37,393 nucleotides of DNA, from IMG/VR virus record IMGVR_UViG_3300033553_000509, positions 1 through 37,393 of that record; one strand, written 5' to 3'. Below are positions 23,109-31,249 of this stretch, one piece after another. This DNA is from a virus. The notes under the pieces were generated by a model. It had not been told where the DNA came from, did no database searches, and saw only the letters and a list, made by a program, of their open reading frames with translations. Within the stretch, counting starts at the first letter, position 1, and each line of letters opens with the position of its first letter. A program made the translations under genes and the position numbers.

Positions 23109-24784
23109 AGCATGATGGGGTCGTTGAGGAAGTCGTCGAGGTTGCCAATGTATTGCTGCATAATCATAGCCCGGCCAACCGCCATGATTAACGCCACAGC
23201 AGGGTCAATTTTTTCAGAAGATTTGTTTTTTGCAGGCTTGATGTTGCCTGCGGCATCCTGATCGGCGACAACATTGGACATCGCCCAATTCAGCACCGGG
23301 TCATTCGGGTGCAGAATTTCTTTCGCCAGGTAGCGGCGCTCCAGCTCTTTCATCGGCGCATTCATCGACGCGTAGCCCATGCCGAAGGCGACCATCGGGG
23401 CATTAAGTTCCATCAAATCATTAACCAACTGGCTTGAATTCCAGCGGTCGAAGGCGATTTCCTTGACGTTAAAGCGCTCCATGTAGGTCAATATATCCGC
23501 CTTTATCCAGTTAAAATCGATGACATTGCCTGGCGTGAGCGTCAGCCAACCCTGCTCGTGCCAAAGCCGGAATGGCACGGTGCTTTTGCGGATGTTGTTA
23601 TCGACGGCATCCTCGGGCAGATAGTGCTTGCCAAAAGTCAGCCAGCGGCCATCAGGCATGATCGCCACGCCGCCGATGCTGGCGATATCGGAAACCGAAG
23701 CCAGGTCGAGGCCCAGATAGACTTCGACCGGATCGAGGATCTCATCGGGTAAATAATCGGCTGCACATTGATTCCAGAATTCGATATTGCACCAGGCAGT
23801 TGCGCCGGTAACCCAGATATTCAGGTGTTTGGTGAAAAAGTTTATTTTCGCTGTGGGCATCACTACAGCTTGCCGGGCCTGCTCGCGCAGATAATCCAGG
23901 CTAACGCTCACATTCAGGTTAGGATTGGCTTTGATCCAGTTGTCCTCGTCGGCCCAGTCGTCGCCATCATCCAGGGTGTAGATCACCGAGAAAAAACTGT
24001 CGTCATCGATAATGCCTTGCAAAACCTTGATGGCGTAATCCCGCACTTCGTAACAAATGCCGTTTTTGTTAAACCCGGCCGTGGTGATCGCCCAGATCAA
24101 CGGCTGGGAGCGAGCGCCCAGGGCGGATTTCAGCACATCCCAGACGGCGGCGGTTTTGTGCGCATGCAGCTCGTCCACCAAAGCCATGTGCGGATTGAGG
24201 CCGTCCATAGTCTGACCGTCAGCGCTAAGCGGCTCGAACTTGCCGAAGTTGGCCGGATTGACGATCCGGTGCTGCTGCACATCCAAACGCCTGTGCAGCG
24301 GCCGGGATTGCTTGACCATGCGGCAGGATTCGTCGAACAGAATCCGGGACTGGTCGCGCTTGGTCGATGCTGAGTAAATTTCCGGCCCGCCTTCGTCGTC
24401 TTTAGTTAAACCGTAAAGGCCAATGCCCGCAAGTTTGGTGGTCTTGCCATTTTTGCGGGCAATTTCTTCGTAAACGGTGCGGAACCGGCGCTTGTCGGTT
24501 TCCTGATTTTTCCAGCCAAACACGCAGGCGATAATCCAGGCTTGCCAGGGATCCAGCTCCAGCTGTTGCCCGGCCCATTCGCCCTTGGAATGTTTCAGGA
24601 ACGAGAACAGGGTCAGGGCCCGCCGCGCGGAATCCTCGCAAAAAAAAAGGCCCCGGTTGGGACCCTCTTTTAAATCCTTGTCATGGCGCTTGACCGCGAG
24701 TTTGGTCAGTTTGCCGGTAATTATTTTGCCGGTCAGGACATCGCGGCCGTATTGGGCGGCAGCCTCAAGCGGATCGGCGGTCAA
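23105..24784 (-). CDS. terL: Terminase large subunit
   Basis: The 559-residue ATPase-nuclease packages phage DNA. The deviant Walker A is RKNGKT at residues 110-115, Walker B is ALVDE at 201-205, and the nuclease begins with the metal-binding Asp in YLGLDLASVSDIASIGG near residue 360. The upstream phrase ELDPWQAWIIACVFGWK is diagnostic for Terminase_1 (PF03354). It overlaps a small membrane protein gene at its start and the portal gene at its end. Confidence 0.95.
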   Translation of the reverse strand: MTADPLEAAAQYGRDVLTGKIITGKLTKLAVKRHDKDLKEGPNRGLFFCEDSARRALTLFSFLKHSKGEWAGQQLELDPWQAWIIACVFGWKNQETDKRRFRTVYEEIARKNGKTTKLAGIGLYGLTKDDEGGPEIYSASTKRDQSRILFDESCRMVKQSRPLHRRLDVQQHRIVNPANFGKFEPLSADGQTMDGLNPHMALVDELHAHKTAAVWDVLKSALGARSQPLIWAITTAGFNKNGICYEVRDYAIKVLQGIIDDDSFFSVIYTLDDGDDWADEDNWIKANPNLNVSVSLDYLREQARQAVVMPTAKINFFTKHLNIWVTGATAWCNIEFWNQCAADYLPDEILDPVEVYLGLDLASVSDIASIGGVAIMPDGRWLTFGKHYLPEDAVDNNIRKSTVPFRLWHEQGWLTLTPGNVIDFNWIKADILTYMERFNVKEIAFDRWNSSQLVNDLMELNAPMVAFGMGYASMNAPMKELERRYLAKEILHPNDPVLNWAMSNVVADQDAAGNIKPAKNKSSEKIDPAVALIMAVGRAMIMQQYIGNLDDFLNDPIML

Positions 24785-25001
24785 GTGTTTTGACGGTCAC
24801 ATGATTGAACCAGCGGCGCAAAACATAGGACCGGACAATGCTGATTATTGTGAACCATGCGCCGATCGCGATATTGTCCGACAGCGGAATATGAATTCCG
24901 TATAACGGGAATATTAACAATTGCGAAGCCAATGCCACGCCATAACCAATTGCCACATTAGTGAAGCTTTCGATTAAGCTGTGTTTTTTGGTTTGACTCA
25001 T
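24765..25001 (-). CDS. DUF7220-like small membrane protein
   Basis: The 78-residue protein has two hydrophobic segments (VAIGYGVALASQLLIFPLYG and IAIGAWFTIISIVRSYVLRR) and a 'SFTNVAIGYGVA' pattern that recurs in small proteins encoded near terminase genes (DUF7220). The gene lies between the terminase subunits and overlaps the large subunit start by 20 bases. A holin-related role has been suggested by position for such proteins, but the 118-residue gene upstream is the better holin here. Confidence 0.75.
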   Translation of the reverse strand: MSQTKKHSLIESFTNVAIGYGVALASQLLIFPLYGIHIPLSDNIAIGAWFTIISIVRSYVLRRWFNHVTVKTLDRRSA

Positions 25002-25475
25002 TTAGAAATCGTCAAAACTATCAAAAAGATCAGCTTGCCCGATTTGCATACCACGTTCGGCAGCAGGCGCAAGACCGAACTCGCCAACCAGTGAGCGCCA
25101 TTTTCTCCAGTCGTCATTAAGCTGGGCTACTTCGGGACGGCTTTTGTGCTGTTGGCCATTGCGGCCGGTTATGACATAAGTCCATTCAGATTCATCCAAT
25201 ATCGCCCTGGCATCAGCCAACCGACGCACTACGCGGCAATATTCGCAAAAGGCATCGACAAAGTGCGGCTTCAAGCGTCCCAGCATGGCCAGTTGAGGCG
25301 CATTTCTATCCCAGATTTTCAACTCGGATTCAGTCAGCAGATCATCAGGCCGTAAAGAATTAGCACGCGCATAATGAATCGACTGCGGTTCATCATGCAG
25401 CGGAAGTATTGATAATTTACCCTGATTATCGACTAACTGTGGTTTTTTACCTCTCATAACACTAACCTGCCCCAT
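25002..25475 (-). CDS. terS: Terminase small subunit, P27 family
   Basis: The 157-residue protein contains the P27-type start MRGKKPQLV, the middle block LTESELKIWDRNAPQLAMLG and the conserved DDWRKWRSLVGEFGLAPAAE end (PF05119). It recognises phage DNA at the packaging site. P27 proteins usually begin with 'M-RG-KP', so ATG 25457 may be the true start; 25475 is the longer option. It lies between the HNH gene and the large subunit, as in HK97-like phages. Confidence 0.85.
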   Translation of the reverse strand: MGQVSVMRGKKPQLVDNQGKLSILPLHDEPQSIHYARANSLRPDDLLTESELKIWDRNAPQLAMLGRLKPHFVDAFCEYCRVVRRLADARAILDESEWTYVITGRNGQQHKSRPEVAQLNDDWRKWRSLVGEFGLAPAAERGMQIGQADLFDSFDDF

Positions 25476-25523
25476 TATCTGACTGGGTTTTTTCTATTTA
25501 ATTTAACACCCGCACACACAAGA

Positions 25524-25925
25524 CTAGGGCGACGCAAAGGAAGGGCTAACCGGTAGAGATTTGCCCCCCCCTATGCCAGCGCGACCTTTGCGTTCATGGC
25601 ACGGTTTGCATAGAGACTGAAGGTTTTCTAAATCCAGTTTGGCGCCGCCTTCAGTGATCGGCAGTATGTGATCGACCACACTAGCAGCGACCAGCTTGCC
25701 AAGCTTGCGGCACTCACGGCACAATGGTTCCAGTTGCAATTGCAGCGAGCGAACCGACTTCCATTCCTTGCGCTGATAGAAGCGGTTACGCTCCTTGTAA
25801 TCATCCGTGACCAAAAGCTTTTGAGCTTTGAATGCTTGTCGTCTATGAGCCTCGCAGAACCCCGGCTTATCAACCAGCCTGGTGCAACCGGCATGACGGC
25901 AGGGCGACTTAGCTCTAACCGGCAT
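25524..25925 (-). CDS. Terminase-associated HNH endonuclease
   Basis: The 133-residue protein has an N-terminal zinc motif (CRHAGCTRLVDKPGFCEAH), the CRECRKLGKLVAASVVDHI block with the first HNH His, and the closing SLCKPCHERKGRAG. Such HNH proteins sit beside terminase genes in many cos and pac phages and help cut DNA during packaging. The start overlaps the holin stop by one base. It is not related in detail to the AT-rich HNH at the left end. Confidence 0.93.
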   Translation of the reverse strand: MPVRAKSPCRHAGCTRLVDKPGFCEAHRRQAFKAQKLLVTDDYKERNRFYQRKEWKSVRSLQLQLEPLCRECRKLGKLVAASVVDHILPITEGGAKLDLENLQSLCKPCHERKGRAGIGGGKSLPVSPSFASP

Positions 25926-26281
25926 TATTTATCAGCATCAGTTTTTTCGACAGATTCGGGATTGACCAGCTTAAATAATTTATTTTGAAAGATCAAGGCT
26001 TCCAGCGCAAAGACCAACCTCGCACCCATGTGCGATCCGATCGAAACAAACGCAGCGGTTTGCATCTCACCAATGTTTGTTGCATTGCACAAATAGAAGG
26101 TCACGATGCCGCCCATCAGACAATAGGTTAAATCCTTGAAAAACGTGATTATCGGATGTTTGATCTTTTCGCCTAGACACAAACGATTCAGATAGGTCGC
26201 CACCGCCGACAGCATCGAAATAAGATATATCCAGACATAAGTGATAATGGGTATTTCGGTCGGCGGAATATTATTCATCAT
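25925..26281 (-). CDS. Holin (LydA/holin_3-like)
   Basis: The protein from ATG 26281 (118 residues) has three hydrophobic segments: IITYVWIYLISMLSAVA, LTYCLMGGIVTFYLC and a weaker C-terminal one (FVSIGSHMGARLVFALEALI). This matches phage holin family 3 (LydA-like). I reject a start at 26362 because the added residues are encoded by the terminator hairpin. It would open the inner membrane and release the lysozyme. It is the first late gene after the Q-like gene, as with lambda S. Confidence 0.8.
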   Translation of the reverse strand: MMNNIPPTEIPIITYVWIYLISMLSAVATYLNRLCLGEKIKHPIITFFKDLTYCLMGGIVTFYLCNATNIGEMQTAAFVSIGSHMGARLVFALEALIFQNKLFKLVNPESVEKTDADK

Positions 26282-26324
26282 GCGTTTGAATTCATCCGGG
26301 TCAGTAACCAAGTCAACAGGCAAT

Positions 26325-26356
26325 AAAAAAGCCCGCGCTGATAACAGGGCGGGCTT
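26325..26356 (-). terminator. tR'-like terminator between Q-like gene and holin
   Basis: Eight-base stem AAGCCCGC/GCGGGCTT (26329-26336 with 26349-26356), then six T residues on the leftward strand. A CATAAT box lies at 26361-26366 just upstream, a possible late promoter with a poor -35. The order Q gene, terminator, holin matches lambda Q-pR'-tR'-S, so this is probably where the Q-like protein acts. Confidence 0.8.
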
Positions 26357-26395
26357 ATGCATTATGGGAAATCCTATCGTTAAATGAGTCAGATA

Positions 26396-26950
26396 TCAAC
26401 AACTTTTTTCGATTATTCTATCGGCAAAGCCAATCACCCGATTCACTGTGGCGTCAAGCCCTTGCACATAAGCCATCACATCAGAATAGCGCTGCTTCCA
26501 TTTGCGCCGATAACAGCATTCATCAACCCCGATAGCATCAGCGATCTTGCGCCCGGACAGCACTTTATAACCTGAACCCGTGCAGACCGGACAGAGACGA
26601 TTGGCAACAAAGCCCCGGCCGGAACACCGGCAGCAGCGATTAGGACGCACCGATTCAAACACCGCCAGCGCCGACATGTTAACGATGGTGGGACGTCCTT
26701 TGACGACCTCCCAGTTCTGATTAACCGCAACGCCAGCCGCCCAAACGCGAACCTGCGCAATCAGAATGCGTTCGGCAGCGATATCCAGCGCATATTTGGC
26801 CAAGGCGAAATTCATCGCCGCCGGATTCAGCCCGGCCAATAAGCCCGCCAGCTCCGAACGTGTCAGCCGATCCACGCCGCTCCCGCCGCCATATTCGTGA
26901 TAGCGGGTGGAACCCGCGCACAACAAGCCGATCATCTCAACGCTGGCCAT
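26396..26950 (-). CDS. Q-like late antiterminator
   Basis: The 184-residue protein carries a DnaJ-like zinc motif (CCRCSGRGFVANRLCPVCTG) in the middle and a helix-turn-helix-like C-terminal part (GRKIADAIGVDECCYRRKWK), the layout of phage antitermination Q proteins. It would modify RNA polymerase at the late promoter so it reads through terminators. I start at ATG 26950, which overlaps the upstream stop (TGATG); a GTG one codon earlier is possible. It is the last early gene and precedes a terminator and the holin. Confidence 0.8.
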   Translation of the reverse strand: MASVEMIGLLCAGSTRYHEYGGGSGVDRLTRSELAGLLAGLNPAAMNFALAKYALDIAAERILIAQVRVWAAGVAVNQNWEVVKGRPTIVNMSALAVFESVRPNRCCRCSGRGFVANRLCPVCTGSGYKVLSGRKIADAIGVDECCYRRKWKQRYSDVMAYVQGLDATVNRVIGFADRIIEKSC

Positions 26951-27237
26951 CACAAAACCTCCCTGGAATGTAAATCTTTCATCATTTGACGGCGTTTTTC
27001 TGCAATATCCTCAACGATCTTTCTTTCCGAGGGTGATAGTAGCCCTAATTCTTTTTCGCGCCGTAAACGCCGTGTTTTGGCGGTTAATTTGCGGTGTTCA
27101 AATAATTCGCATTGAAGCGCCGTGCACGCTTCGACCTGTTCCACCCAGGTCCCCTTTTCTTTTGGGTCATAGATACAGCCCTTGCAATGCGCGTAAATCG
27201 CCTTTTGCGCTGATAATTTTGGTTTTTCCGAAGCCAT
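26950..27237 (-). CDS. Cys-rich early protein, 95 aa
   Basis: The start at 27237 has a strong AGGGGGA site eight bases upstream; an earlier in-frame start at 27306 lies in repeat DNA and is rejected. The block HCKGCIYDPKEKGTWVEQVE followed by CTALQCELFEHR holds four cysteines for one metal and is common in small proteins encoded between replication and late-control genes. The C-terminal half is a charged helix. Function unknown; a DNA- or RNA-binding regulator is plausible. Confidence 0.75.
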   Translation of the reverse strand: MASEKPKLSAQKAIYAHCKGCIYDPKEKGTWVEQVEACTALQCELFEHRKLTAKTRRLRREKELGLLSPSERKIVEDIAEKRRQMMKDLHSREVL

Positions 27238-27280
27238 AGCCAATCCCCCTAAAGAATATTCAATAAAAATATAAAACCTA

Positions 27281-27619
27281 CCTGGCACACCTGGCACACC
27301 TGGCACAGGCCGCGTAAATAACAGGTTTCAATAATCGGCTTTACCCGGATGCCTGCGACAATTTGTCGCTAACCTGGCACACCTGGCACAACCTGGCACA
27401 CTTAACTAATTGAAAATAAAAACTATTATTTTACTGATCCAGGTGTGCCAGGTGTGCCATATAGAATTATGGTAATAATACATGTGTGTATGCATGTCTT
27501 TATAAACCCATAGGAAAAACAGGCGCTCGCGCGCGCACGCGAGGGAATTTGTATGGCACACCTGGCACACCTGGCACAGGCCGCTAAATCCGCGACTTTT
27601 CTGTGCCAGGTGTGCCAGG
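27281..27619. repeat. Origin-like array of 9-bp CCTGGCACA repeats
   Basis: Direct units CCTGGCACA lie at 27281, 27290, 27299; at 27373, 27382, 27392; and at 27561, 27570 (with a partial unit at 27554). Inverted units TGTGCCAGG lie at 27444 (with a partial unit at 27453) and at 27602 and 27611. The last two groups can form a stem of 18 bp. An AT-rich stretch (27403-27437) and a GCGCGCGC-type tract (27527-27541) lie among them. No gene fits this 390-base stretch. It resembles an iteron origin next to the primase operon. Confidence 0.8.
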
Positions 27620-27628
27620 TAAAGTCGT

Positions 27629-27901
27629 TTAGGAGTCGGATTTGGTTAATTTTTTTAAAGGAGGCAACGGTATCACTATAGGTTGCCAGCAGATGATTTC
27701 GTAGTCGTCATCAAATTCTGCCTCTCCAAACACATTGCCGTAGGCATTAGCCCAAAACCAGAAGTCACCTTCAATAAATAATGCAACAACCAGAATATTT
27801 TTCCCGTCCCAACCCCAAACATTCATTGAATAATTACGCCCATCAACTAATGGTGGGCGTGATTCCTCCGTATTTATCCAGCCATTCAACACAACATTCA
27901 T
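27629..27901 (-). CDS. DUF551-like protein, 90 aa
   Basis: The start at 27901 overlaps the primase stop (ATGA). The layout (GWINTEESRPPLVDGRNYSM, then an aromatic middle, then IICWQPIVIPLPPL) follows DUF551-type phage proteins, which open with 'W-S-E-LP-G' and close with 'HW-PLP-PP'. Family function is unknown; it is often encoded in early operons of temperate phages. Confidence 0.65.
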   Translation of the reverse strand: MNVVLNGWINTEESRPPLVDGRNYSMNVWGWDGKNILVVALFIEGDFWFWANAYGNVFGEAEFDDDYEIICWQPIVIPLPPLKKLTKSDS

Positions 27902-30471
27902 TCCCATTCCTCCATCGGAATCGAACAAATCAGTGAAAACAATTCCCGGCATTCCTGCAATGTCGGGAAAACAAAGGAGCGCTTTTGGTCATTTTTACGA
28001 GTGCGCCGGGTGCCAACCCCCCAGCTCGCCAATTTCCTCCCCACCACGCAATCAATCTCCGGATGCATAACATTCAGCTTTTTGCAATAGCCCAGATAAT
28101 GATTATAAACATCGCCCTTGATCGCCTCATCGGGCCAGCAGCATCCCGGATCCTCCGCATAGCCCACCGCTTCCCACAAATAACCCTCGGCCAGCACCGA
28201 ATACCACCATTGCACGATCGACCCCCCCGACCTGATCTTCAGTTCCCAGCCAATCTCCTTCAAATGCACCGGCACCGTGCGCGGTTCAAAGTCTGACAGG
28301 TCCAGAGCCAGCAATTCAGCCATCAGCGCCTGATAGCCGCCGTTGATCAGCTCTTTCTTGATGCGCGCAAAATAGGGATGGTTTTCCTTGAAATCGTCCG
28401 ACACATCGACAATGATGAAGCGCCGGTCATCCAGCCCGCGCGGGATCACCCAGTCTTCGTTGGAGGCCGCAATCAGCCGCTTGTAATTATTCATCGCGAT
28501 AATATCGCGGCCCTTGCGCTCGATCGCCGTGATCGGATCGGTCACCATGTGCTTTAATTGACCCTCTGCGGTCTTGTCACCGCCCCAGATCGCCTCGTTT
28601 GCAAAGACCAGCAGGCAATCAGCCAAATGGCCGGAAAAACGCCCTGTCACCTGCAAAATATTGGATAATTGGATATAGTGGCCGGAACCGACCAGCATGC
28701 CGATCGCCTCGACAAAGGTATTCTTGCCGACGCCCTGCTTGCCGCGAAGCACAAACGCCGTTCCCGGCAGCTCGTCAGGCTTTTGAAACAAATGCGCCAG
28801 CCACAGCCACATATACTCGAACAATTCCTGAACTTCCGAGCAAATGACCTCGAACACAAACTGCTTGAAATACTTGCATGAGCCAGGCTTGGCCTCAATG
28901 CCGAAGCCCTGGAACAAATTGAAATACTCGGGAACATCCTTGCGCGGCGCAAACACCACGCCCTCATACTGGCGGCGCTGAGGATGCTCCAGCCAAACGG
29001 AACCGATATCGCACAGCTTGCCCTTGGTCCAGGTCTTCCGGTTGAAGTAGCGCAGCTGCAAGTCCTGAGCGCTGGAGAAGGTAATCATGTTCCTGGCCAG
29101 CGCCGGATCCCATTCCTGATTCAGCACCAGCACCCGCCCGGCAATCGGCACAATGGCATGGCGGTTGTTCAGTTCCTCGATATAATGATCCGCATGGGTT
29201 TCGCCGCCCTCGGGGGGAGCGCCCCGGCGATTATTTTTCAGCGAATTGACCGGCACGCCCAGCGTCTTGGCCGCCTGTTTCAGCAGCAACTCAATCTCGG
29301 CCGCATGCAAAGCCGACAATTGCAGGCTTGAGCAAATGCGCAAAACCGCGTCGATATCCGTTCCCGCCGCTGTCAGCTCATCTTCAAAAGTTTGCCGGGA
29401 AATGGGCTCCGTTCGACTCCGCTCACGGCAAGCCGGCATCTCCAGCTGCGTAAACGAACGCGCGTTCGTTTTGATGTAAGCCTGCAAAGTCAGGCCGTGC
29501 AAACCTTCCGCCAGCGCGTCAACGATATCCCAGCCGCTGACTTTTTCGCCAGGTTGAGGAACCGTCATTAACCATACCCGGCAGGACATCCCCAGACAGA
29601 TATCGGCAATCTCCAGCGCCGCCTTCATGCCGGGTTGTTCAAGATACGGCAAATAATCGCCGGCTTTATTTTTCAGCGAATCGCAATCAGGCCAGATGAC
29701 CACATCGCGGCCCGCCAGCGGCAGCCAGTCAGCCTTGGCGGCCGCTTTGGAGCCGCCCGGCCAGGTTATGCAGGCAAAACCCGGCAATTCGCACATCCCG
29801 GCATCAGCGCACTTTTCGCCCTCGACGATTAACACCGGCAAATCCGGCTTGGCGGTTAAACGATCATGGCCATACAGCCAGCGCGGCACGGCGAACGCCA
29901 TCCAGCGCCATTCCTCGACGCCGGTTTTCTTATTTTGGCACCACGACAGCGGCAGCGTAACCTTGCCGCCGTCCGGCGTTTTGAAACGGTAAACATAACC
30001 CAGAGGCGGCCCGGAGGCGGAGTGATAACACCAGACTTGCTCGGGAAAGCCGCGCTTGATATGCGCTCGGTGCGGCGGCGGCGCATTAAGGGGTGGGATG
30101 ATCGGATACCAGTCTGATTTCTTGCTGGATGTTGACGGTTTGGCTGCGTCAGGTAAAACAGCAGGCCCGGAAAGCCCTAACACACCGGCTAATTCTCGGG
30201 CGGCGGCGCCCTGATCGTTGTGATGAAACAAATAAGCGTAGAGCGAAACCGGATCGCCGCCGCTATCCCCGGTGGCAAAGTCTTTCCAGACCCCTTTGTC
30301 AGTATTGATGGTAAACGAGCCGGCATGACCATCGGATCGCGTCGGATTAACCGCCGAATATTCAGCGCCGGAGCGCTTGCCGGCAGGAAGCCATTGCCGC
30401 AAGAGGGATTCAAAGCTGGACAACGCAAGGGCATTAATTGCGTCGAAATCTATTTTTGCCTGATTATTCAC
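27898..30471 (-). CDS. Primase-helicase (Toprim plus D5/DUF5906-type)
   Basis: The 857-residue protein starts with GTG at 30471. The N-terminal part (TRSDGHAGSFTINTDKGVWK, then DFATGDSGGDPVSLYAYL) resembles the DNA-binding region of phage primases, without visible zinc cysteines. A Toprim domain follows (VLIVEGEKCADAG, then VVIWPDCDS). The helicase part has Walker A GKQGVGKNTF and the D5/DUF5906 blocks (LADCLLVFANEAIWGGD, RRFIIVDVSDD). It would prime and unwind phage DNA. A dispersed repeat is inserted in frame at 29407-29434 (PACRERSRTEP), between Toprim and helicase. The repeat array downstream is a likely target. Confidence 0.92.
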   Translation of the reverse strand: MNNQAKIDFDAINALALSSFESLLRQWLPAGKRSGAEYSAVNPTRSDGHAGSFTINTDKGVWKDFATGDSGGDPVSLYAYLFHHNDQGAAARELAGVLGLSGPAVLPDAAKPSTSSKKSDWYPIIPPLNAPPPHRAHIKRGFPEQVWCYHSASGPPLGYVYRFKTPDGGKVTLPLSWCQNKKTGVEEWRWMAFAVPRWLYGHDRLTAKPDLPVLIVEGEKCADAGMCELPGFACITWPGGSKAAAKADWLPLAGRDVVIWPDCDSLKNKAGDYLPYLEQPGMKAALEIADICLGMSCRVWLMTVPQPGEKVSGWDIVDALAEGLHGLTLQAYIKTNARSFTQLEMPACRERSRTEPISRQTFEDELTAAGTDIDAVLRICSSLQLSALHAAEIELLLKQAAKTLGVPVNSLKNNRRGAPPEGGETHADHYIEELNNRHAIVPIAGRVLVLNQEWDPALARNMITFSSAQDLQLRYFNRKTWTKGKLCDIGSVWLEHPQRRQYEGVVFAPRKDVPEYFNLFQGFGIEAKPGSCKYFKQFVFEVICSEVQELFEYMWLWLAHLFQKPDELPGTAFVLRGKQGVGKNTFVEAIGMLVGSGHYIQLSNILQVTGRFSGHLADCLLVFANEAIWGGDKTAEGQLKHMVTDPITAIERKGRDIIAMNNYKRLIAASNEDWVIPRGLDDRRFIIVDVSDDFKENHPYFARIKKELINGGYQALMAELLALDLSDFEPRTVPVHLKEIGWELKIRSGGSIVQWWYSVLAEGYLWEAVGYAEDPGCCWPDEAIKGDVYNHYLGYCKKLNVMHPEIDCVVGRKLASWGVGTRRTRKNDQKRSFVFPTLQECRELFSLICSIPMEEWE

Positions 30472-30509
30472 ATCGCTGCCAATTTCCCATCAGAACATCC
30501 AGAATTTAC

Positions 30510-30746
30510 TCATGGCTTAGCTCCCGCTACAGCCCCAGCCACAACAGCCTGCACAAATTGATTGATCTGTTGCATGGCGTTGGTCTGGTTTTTATCCAGG
30601 CCCTGCATTTGCAGCTGCACCCTGTTGCCGTCGGTCTGATAGGCAAAACCGTCTAACGCCGTATCTGTTCCGAGTGCGTAACCGTAAGCCTCCACGCTGC
30701 CATCCGGATGCCGGACATAATGGGCAACGCTGCAACCGCTTAACAA
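30510..30746 (-). CDS. Small lipoprotein with frame-disrupted start
   Basis: From TTG 30746 the frame encodes LSGCSVAHYVRHPDGSVEAY and a helical C-terminus (NQTNAMQQINQFVQAVVAG). A full signal peptide is lost by one base: ATG at 30769 reads MGFVFF and then stops, but adding one T in the T7 run (A7 at 30753-30759 on the plus strand) gives MGFVFFLVLLSGCSVAHYV with lipobox LLSGC. The gene is either recently broken, phase-variable, or affected by a sequence error. It lies between the Cro-like and primase genes. Confidence 0.6.
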   Translation of the reverse strand: MLSGCSVAHYVRHPDGSVEAYGYALGTDTALDGFAYQTDGNRVQLQMQGLDKNQTNAMQQINQFVQAVVAGAVAGAKP

Positions 30747-30785
30747 AACCAGAAAAAAACAAAACCCATTGGACAGGTCTAAAAA

Positions 30786-31160
30786 TTACGAAGTATCGCT
30801 TTCTTGATTCACAGCTTCTAAAACCTGGACACTGGATGCCGGTTTTAGCGCACGCCGTTCGGCATTTCGTCTTTCACTTAACCGCTGTTCTGCGGTTCTG
30901 CGTTCAACAAACTTTTCGACAATTAACTGCGGCTTTGCAGAGGCAAAAATATGCGGCGCAAAATCATAAGGCGTCAATTCTCCACCTACAGCTTTGCTCA
31001 AAACAATGGCCGTCTCGCCTCTCGGAAGCGTTTCACCCCGCACATATTTGCCCACGGCGCCCTGCGTTAAGCCTGCTTTTTTGGCAAGCTTAGCCTGGCT
31101 GCCGCAAATAGCGACAGCTGTCGCAACCGACTTGATAACAATTTCTTTAATTTCAGACAT
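30786..31160 (-). CDS. Cro/YdaS-like regulator
   Basis: The protein has a helix-turn-helix (GSQAKLAKKAGLTQGAVGKY, then VRGETLPRGETAIVLSKAVG) of the YdaS/Cro type near residues 22-60 and a charged C-terminal tail (RRTAEQRLSERRNAERRA). It would repress or balance the divergent repressor and open the early operon. ATG 31160 or 31166 (two codons longer) may be used. It is the first gene of the leftward early operon, and promoter boxes lie just upstream of the start, so the message may have almost no leader. Confidence 0.85.
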   Translation of the reverse strand: MSEIKEIVIKSVATAVAICGSQAKLAKKAGLTQGAVGKYVRGETLPRGETAIVLSKAVGGELTPYDFAPHIFASAKPQLIVEKFVERRTAEQRLSERRNAERRALKPASSVQVLEAVNQESDTS

Positions 31161-31169
31161 TTTCATGGG

Positions 31170-31243
31170 AATATATACTACTAGCGTAGTTCAAAAAGTC
31201 AAGACGTTCGTAGTTTGCAATTTAATACTTTTGTATTAGATTG
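31170..31243. promoter_or_regulatory. Divergent cro-like/repressor promoters and operators
   Basis: Leftward: -35 TTGACT (31197-31202 on the minus strand) and TATATA/TATATT around 31170-31177, spacing somewhat long. Rightward: TTGCAA (31215-31220), 16 bases, TAGATT (31237-31242). Operators: ACTAC-TAGC-GTAGT at 31177-31190, TAATAC-TTTT-GTATTA at 31223-31238 and a degenerate one at 31204-31214. Each operator overlaps a promoter element, so both directions are repressible. Confidence 0.65.
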
Positions 31244-31249
31244 ATACTT

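Noticed and set aside
26282-26362. N-terminal extension of the holin from ATG 26362
   Set aside because: The extra codons are the terminator hairpin and its T-run.
27281-27619. CRISPR array at the CCTGGCACA repeats
   Set aside because: Units are 9 bp, adjacent and in both orientations, with no spacers of regular length and no cas genes.
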